This document shows, piece by piece, positions 58,630 to 64,000 of a stretch of 64,000 nucleotides of DNA. Each line of letters starts with the position of its first letter. The first letter of the stretch is position 1. The translations under genes were made by a program, and so were the position numbers. The stretch is taken from assembly GCA_035222895.1 (NCBI GenBank), contig JAVYIG010000599.1, positions 310,001 through 374,000 of the forward strand. The letters are read 5' to 3'. The notes under the pieces were generated by a model that had not been told where the DNA came from, made no database searches, and saw only the letters and a list, made by a program, of their open reading frames with translations. The stretch comes from Strongylocentrotus droebachiensis. Taxonomy: Eukaryota; Echinodermata; Echinoidea; Camarodonta; Strongylocentrotidae.

Positions 58630-60818
58630 ATGTCTCGCAGTTCTTATTTTCTCTTAGCAGGTTTCACGAAGAAGAAATCAAGTTCTGTCGCGAGAAAGAA
58701 GACGAAGGATTCTATTAATAAGTCTTCGTTAGTTACGCCCCTCGGGAGCGGTGGTGACACCGCAAACCCCGGGGATGCGAACGTCAGTGGACGTTTATGC
58801 GGGCAAGGGAAGCCCAGGAGAATGGTTGAGCAAGGCGATACGTCGCCCCTCAATACGGTTCCCGGAAACCCAGAGGTTCTTACCCTGGGTGGAACGGGCC
58901 TTAGTTCTGCACCGCCAACAATTGTGCCGTCGGTTCTTTTGTTTGGTCGGTGCACAAATCCATTGACGGGTACGAAGACGAAGGATTCTAGTAATAAGTC
59001 TTCGTTAGTTACGCCCCTCGGGAGCGGTGGTGACACCGCAAACCCCGGGGATGCGAACGTCAGTGGACGTTTATGCGGGCAAGGGAAGCCCAGGAGAATG
59101 GTTGAGCAAGGCGATACGTCGCCCCTCAATACGGTTCCCGGAAACCCAGAGGTTCTTACCCTGGGTGGAACGGGCCTTAGTTCTGCACCGCCAACAATTG
59201 TTCCGTCGGTTCTTTTGTTTGGTCGGTGCACAAATCCATCGACGGATATTCGGGTTGCTTCTGTGGATCCGGACTTGAACCGGTCACCGTTCGGTTCTTC
59301 TGTCCCTTTGTCGGATTTGCCGGTTCCGGATTTCGGTCCGGATACCCGTGCATCCGAGTCGGATCCTGGGGCTTCAACTAACCGCGCCTCTCCGTCGGTG
59401 CGTGTTCCGTTTTCCCGATTCGGTTTGCGGGGAGCTCCTACCGTCGGGCCTTTATCGGATAACCGTCCCGTTTCTTCGGCCTTTTCCGTTACCGCTACGT
59501 CTCGTAAGAGGCGGGGTTCCCGGGACGCGGTGGCCGGTTCTTCCTCGGATTTTGTTTATCCTTCGAAGAATCCGCGCTCTGATTTTATGGCACCGTTTGC
59601 GGCTCCTCGGGGTCCGCCTTTCGTGGCTACTCTCCCTCCGTCGGTGCCTCCACCCCCGCCGGAATTTTCGGATTGGATGCGGGCTTTTGCTGACGCTTTT
59701 CGATCTTCGGTGCCCGAGTCGGCTCCTCCGGTTCGTCCTACTTCACTTTCGGATCCGATCGCGGTTGATTTATTTTCGGAGTTTTCCGAAGATGCATCGA
59801 TCTCGCCTGAGCAGTCGCCGGTGCGGGTTTCGAGTTGCCGTATTCAGCCGGGGTCCTCTCTTTTTTGCTTCTCCGCCTCGCGCTTCGTTGGGCGCTCCGA
59901 GAGGCGGGGATCGTCCCTGTTTATCTGGTCAAGATAGGGGGGGCTCGGTTGATCGTTGGGACACTGGTTCCATCGCTCAGTCGTCTGGTTCAGTTGCGGG
60001 GGATGATGCGTCTACTTCCATTTGTGTCTCTGGCGCGGATTCGTTAGCCTTGTTTCACAAATATGTGCCCGATTCTTGTGTCGTCCCGGAGTTATCGGCG
60101 GGGCTTCCTGTCTTCTAAATCGGACTCTTCAGCGTTTCAGGGACTGTTTCTTCCTGATCTACACAAAGAAGAATTTGTGAATGCCGCAGAAGACTTGTCG
60201 TCATCGACGGGATTTCTTAAGCGGCAGGTGGGCAAGTACGCTTTCGTTCCTCAGGATGCGGATTTGTATTTGTGTCCTAAACGGGTTTCTCCCAAACTTG
60301 TGGCGGTGGCCAGTCGTTTGGGGAAGAAGTTTGGGACTCGTGGTCCTTTTGATAAAAGTGACAATTTGTTGTTTGATCTTTTCTCACGGCTTGCGGTGAC
60401 TTCGCATTCCATCGAGAAGTATCGTCGGGAGGCTGTGCTCACTTATTTGGGCATTCGACCGCATCAAATTCCAGGACTGCTTCCGCAGATTCCAGTGGCC
60501 AGCCCCCGCCTTTGTGGAGATAGTTTCACTACTCTACTGCAAGCCGAGATTGATGGTGAGAAGCAGGCTCGAGACCTGTCCGTTGCTTTTCGCGATGTCC
60601 AAGAACCGGTTCCTTCCTCCAGACCTCGTAAGAAAAGTTTGAAGATTTCGGGTTCTTTTCGTAAGAACGTCGGCCAGTCTAAGGGCCGCCCTCAGGACTG
60701 GTACCCGGCCGAGGAGGAATACCAGGATCGTGGTCGTCCTTCGTCTCGAGTTTCTTCTTACCGTGATTCTTCTATCTTCCCGGACTCCCTTTCGGGGTGG
60801 TGGGAAGTCATTCTCTAG
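58630..60818 (+). pseudogene. DIRS gag-like ORF1, frameshifted
   Basis: The frame opens at MSRSSYFLLAGFTKKK (58630; an upstream in-frame ATG is at 58576) and runs to a stop at 59937. It is Ser/Pro/Arg-rich and low in complexity, as usual for DIRS ORF1. Homologous-looking coding sense moves to a second frame near 59850-59930 (the part containing CVSGADSLALFHKYVPDS) and to a third near 60060-60110 (SDSSAFQGLFLPDLHKEEF), ending at 60818. It also carries an in-frame duplication of 92 codons. The two frame changes could be indels in this copy or sequencing errors at homopolymers. Confidence 0.75.
58698..59249 (+). repeat. 276-bp tandem duplication inside DIRS ORF1
   Basis: Two units (58698-58973 and 58974-59249) are nearly identical and 276 bp apart, exactly 92 codons, so the frame is kept. 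Each encodes TKDS.NKSSLVTPLGSGGDT through SVLLFGRCTNP. Confidence 0.93.
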
Positions 60819-60919
60819 ATGATGGCTTCCCCCGAGTGCTTGGGTCTTAGGTCGGCGGGCGGCTCCGGAGATTTCTCCCGGCGTGGGAGAAGATCACCAG
60901 CGACGCATTTGTTCTGTCG

Positions 60920-62640
60920 GTGGTACGAGAAGGGTTCTTCATAGATTTTGTGGAACCTCTTCCGAATGGCGTCCTCCGGAGCCGCTCTCCGAGCATGTCC
61001 CCTCTTTTTCAGAGTCACTTTTCCTCCGATTTCGTGTCTCTGTTAGAGAAGGGGGCAATAGAGGAAGTAGACGATCACCCATGTCTTTGTTTGTCGCCGG
61101 TGTTCGTAATTCCCAAGTGCTCGGGTTCTTTAACCTTCATTTGGGAAAGGTTCATTTCCGAATGGATCATCTGGCAACCATCCTTTCTTCATTGAATCCC
61201 GCAGACGTCGCGGTTTCTTTGGATCTTCGCGACGCTTATTTTCATGTGCCGATACATCCGCGGTCGCGGGATCTTGTGGGGTTTTTGCCTTCCTGGGCAA
61301 ATTCTACCGTTACAGAGCGCTCCTGTTCGGTTTGCGCCCTGCTCCTCGGATTTTCACGAGAGTCGTGGCGTCAGTCATGCTGTTGGATCATATGCAGATT
61401 CTGATCAGCACGACTCAAGATCTCGGATTTCTCATATTTTGGGAGAAATCAGAATTCGTTCCGGCTCGCACGCCGTCTTACCTAGGTGCTCAGCTGGACA
61501 TTCGTCATCAGCTGGCTCGTCCCAGGCTCGGCAGGGTCGAGACGATAGTCAGGATAGTCAGGTGAAAGCCGAGTGTTGGCTTCAGTGGCTAGGGTTTCTC
61601 TCCAGTCTAGTCGGCATGCTTCCAGATTGTCGACTATTGATGAGTCCCTTCCAACTCTTTCTGTTGGAGTTTTATCAGCCGAGCGTGAGTTCTTTTATTG
61701 TCGTGGATCTCCCTGTTGTCCGGAGTCAAGGGTCTTCTAGGTCCTTGGCTTCGTCGTTCCTTCTTCCTTCAGGGCAAACGCTGCCGAGTTCCTCTCCCTT
61801 CTGTGACCGTCACCACGGACGCGTCGCTGTTGGTTTGGGGAGGTCATTGCCAGGGGTCAATGATTTCAGGAGACTGGAGTCATCTGGACTTTCTGCTCCA
61901 CATCAATGTGTTGGAACTCATGGGAGTGTTTGCTTCGCTTCGTCACTTCCGTGCTCGTCTGGTGGGTCGTTCGGTTCTGTTTCTTACGGACAACGTATCG
62001 GTGATGGCGTACTTCAACAGACAGGGAGGCACTCTTTCTGTGGCTCTGAACGAGTTGGCCTCTCAACTCTGGGCGTGGTGCAAGGGGGCGAGGGTGTTCC
62101 CGATTGCATCACATATCCCGGGCGAAGAGAATACCTTAGCGGACTTTCTCTCCAGAGGCAAGTGCCTTCCCTCAGAGTGGACTCTGCCTCCGACTGTCTT
62201 CAGGCAACTGGGGAGAGTGTTCGGTGTTCTCGACATCGATCTCTTCGCAACTTCGCTCGACCATCGTTTTCCTCGATATTCTCGAGAGTCTGGGAACCAG
62301 GAGCTTTTGCTCTGGACGCTTTTGCGATCCCGTGGAGGGATGGAGGGCTTACGCCTTTCCCCCGTTCGCGTTGTTTCCCCATGTGCTCTGGAAGATCAGG
62401 GAAGATCAAGCGATGATGATTCTCATAGCTCCTTGGTGGCCGGCGAGGTCGTGGTTTCAGGACCTCCTGACCCTCCTGGTGGGGGCTCCGTGGTCGTTGC
62501 CGTGTCATCCGGATCTGGTGTCGCAACCTCTGTCTGGTATTCTACACCAGCGACCGGAAATCCTCCGTCTGACCGCTTGGTGGTTATCGGGAAGAGGGCT
62601 CGTTCGTCAGGTTTCTCCGAACGTGCTGTACAATTTCTAG
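60920..62640 (+). pseudogene. DIRS reverse transcriptase / RNase H, frameshifted, catalytic YxDD segment missing
   Basis: The palm begins in one frame (EKGAIEEV...SPVFVIPK). It continues in a second with VSLDLRDAYFHVPIHPRSRD, which holds the first catalytic Asp, and in a third with RALLFGLRPAPRIFTRVVAS. The next segment is DLGFLIFWEKSEFVPARTPS, so the piece between them that should carry YxDD has been lost. The RNase H part is open in one frame (61698 onward), with TDASLLVWGG, HINVLELMG, LTDNVSVMAYFN and HIPGEENTLADFLSR supplying Asp, Glu, Asp and Asp. Further frame changes follow (about 62290-62640). The remains are enough to classify it as DIRS-type. Confidence 0.85.
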
Positions 62641-62649
62641 TCCAGAGTA

Positions 62650-63581
62650 GACGAGAGTCGACCAGGACGGTTACAACTCCTGGTTGGATGCTTTTCACAC
62701 TTGGTGTGAGGAGGTGGGCGTCGCCCCTAGAGAGGCGTCTTTACCTTCTATTGCTGACTTTCTGATCTCTTTGTACATTGTATGACAAGGGGAGAGCTCT
62801 GTCAACGATTTGTGGCTATCGGTCTGCTATCTTCGGTTTCTTCTGCTCCTCAGCTAGCGGCTCTTTTGAAGTCTTTCTTCCATAAGAGGCCCTTCTTCAG
62901 ACCTCTGACACCAGTGTGGAGTTTATCCAAGGTTTTGGCACTCCCTTCGAACCGCTGTGTTCTGCGACGCTTCTGCTTACTACGGTCAAGACGGTTTTTC
63001 TCATGGTAATCACTTCTGGTCAGCGTAGGAGCTCACTTCATACCCTTTCGGCTGCCCCTGGGCATATCCGCTGGGAAGGACGTGGGGTTCGTTTGATTCC
63101 CAAGGCTTCTTTTATTGCTTAGAATCAGTCTGACACGTCGGGTTCAGTGGAAGTGGTGCTTCATCCCTTGTCGGATTTTTCTTCGGTCTTCAGGGACGGA
63201 CTGTGGTGTCCCTTTCGCGCCCTCAAATGGTATCTTTACAAGACGAAGCCTTTTCGCAAGTCGGATCAGCTCTTTCTGGTTTCTCGAGAGCCACTTTCGG
63301 CGGCATCTCGGGATACGATCTCCAGGTGGTTAGTCTTGGCTATCAAGGCTGCGGGCCCTGAGGCCTTGACGCCTGGCAGGGCTCCTCGTGCCCATGATAC
63401 TCACAGTGTCAGTACGTCTTGGGCTCTTTTCATCGGAGTTTCAGTTCGAGATATCTGTAAAGCAGCTTTTTGGAAGTCTCCAAGTTCTTTTTCTGCTTTT
63501 TACCTCAAAGATGTGCCCGCGGGCGAACGAGCCTTTGTGGTCGCTTCTCTGAAGGCGGCTTCGTCGTCTATTTCTCATTGA
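62650..63581 (+). pseudogene. DIRS tyrosine recombinase, interrupted
   Basis: The N-terminal part is scattered over frames. A frame ending at 63122 contains LLTTVKTVFLMVITSGQRRS followed by SLHTL, matching box I with its catalytic Arg. A TAG at 63120-63122 interrupts it. The next 150 codons are open to 63581 and contain RAHDTHSVSTSWALFIGVSV and a SAFYLKD tail with the candidate catalytic Tyr. The HxxR box reads HDTH, so the second catalytic Arg appears to be lost. The enzyme normally inserts the circular DNA product. Confidence 0.8.
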
Positions 63582-63634
63582 ATTGATAAGTTTGCTTGGT
63601 TTTTACCACCCGGCATTAATCTGTGCTGGTCTTT

Positions 63635-63734
63635 AGCAAAGTAGAATAGGTAGATACGTTGATTTATTGATGTAAATCATGAAAATCAGTATTGATTTTA
63701 TTATTTACGATATAAATCTACGTATCTACCTATT
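63635..63734 (+). repeat. DIRS internal complementary region (circle-junction copy)
   Basis: The first 44 bp are the reverse complement of the element's left outer end (into the ITR). The remainder is the reverse complement of the right outer end. They meet at ATC (63676-63678). This is the template that lets DIRS elements rebuild their ends. Confidence 0.9.
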
Positions 63735-63787
63735 TTCCCTCCCTCCATCCCCAGCGCCTTTACCAAGGTGTGTCCTAGGGAACTCGT

Positions 63788-63942
63788 GATAAGAGGAAGA
63801 GGTTACGTTGGCGGCGCTCGGACGCAAGGGTCACGGAGGGCGCCTTTGGGCAGGGGGGTATGAGCAATTTGGCGATGTGTTTTAAGTTTCGGTTATGCAA
63901 TGTTGAGGTGCAACAATAGCAAAGTAGAATAGGTAGATACGT
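63788..63942 (-). repeat. DIRS right inverted terminal repeat
   Basis: This is the mirror copy of 58120-58274. It is followed by a 44-bp outer end that differs from the left outer end, as expected because each outer end is copied separately into the ICR. Confidence 0.93.
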
Positions 63943-64000
63943 AGATTTATATCGTAAATAATAAAATCAATACTGATTTTCATGATTTTAGTCAATAAAC

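Larger units (their letters stand above)
58101..63986 (+). mobile_element. DIRS-type tyrosine-recombinase retroelement, structurally complete but coding-defective
   Basis: The element is 5886 bp and ordered 155-bp left ITR, gag-like region, reverse transcriptase, RNase H, tyrosine recombinase, internal complementary region (ICR), 155-bp right ITR. The ICR joins the reverse complements of the two outer ends, the hallmark of DIRS elements that replicate through a circle. GAT occurs at both outer ends and at the ICR junction as ATC. There is no longer target duplication. Flanks on both sides match one continuous sequence in other copies of the host repeat, so both ends are exact. Reading frames shift several times and key catalytic parts are missing, so this copy cannot move by itself. 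Confidence 0.93.

Noticed and set aside
58644-59231. 195-codon minus-strand frame
   Set aside because: It is the antisense shadow of the duplicated DIRS gag region.
1-64000. CRISPR arrays, bacterial operons, rRNA genes
   Set aside because: No evenly spaced identical repeats with unique spacers, no operon-like gene packing and no rRNA-like sequence were seen.

Overview
The window looks like intron-rich, AT-rich animal nuclear DNA, most likely from a sea urchin or another echinoderm. This rests on animal-type split genes (Erlin and 2-oxoglutarate dehydrogenase), small exons in large introns, dense short foldback elements, frequent TACATGTA words and a DIRS-type retroelement. The species assignment is an inference. 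No bacterial-style operons, rRNA genes or CRISPR arrays were seen.

Layout. (1) 4611-5857, minus strand: the first two coding exons of an unrecognised gene that runs off the left edge. (2) 11934-23662, minus strand: a complete Erlin gene of 11 coding exons. All splice phases agree and the product is 348 residues. (3) 28331-54011, plus strand: the 5' part of the gene for the E1 subunit of mitochondrial 2-oxoglutarate dehydrogenase (OGDH). Exons 1 and 2 are followed by three alternative versions of exon 3. Two are identical copies inside a 501-bp tandem duplication (39 kb) and a divergent one lies at 53.9 kb. All three start in phase 0 and end in phase 1, so only one can be used per transcript without breaking the frame. 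The rest of OGDH lies beyond the right edge. (4) 58101-63986: an almost complete DIRS-type tyrosine-recombinase retroelement, with 155-bp inverted repeats and an internal complementary region, inserted into an older TTAA-type miniature element within an OGDH intron. Its reading frames are broken and the reverse transcriptase lacks its catalytic YxDD segment.

Erlin and OGDH are divergent, with about 4.7 kb between their start codons. The rest of the window is intron and intergenic DNA filled with miniature inverted-repeat elements (TTAA-flanked, TA-flanked, hAT-like with an 8-bp duplication, and foldbacks), LINE tails, tRNA-derived SINEs, microsatellites and long C/G or A/T runs. The points most worth following are the alternative OGDH exon 3 set, the circle-junction structure of the DIRS element, a palindromic tRNA-SINE composite with a 12-bp target duplication (55321-56090), the surrounding array of CACAGTG/CACTGTG heptamers, and a C-rich/G-rich foldback at 940-1390.

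Most open frames of 60-110 codons in the window are chance frames in AT-rich or simple-repeat DNA. They are left out unless splice signals or homology support them.
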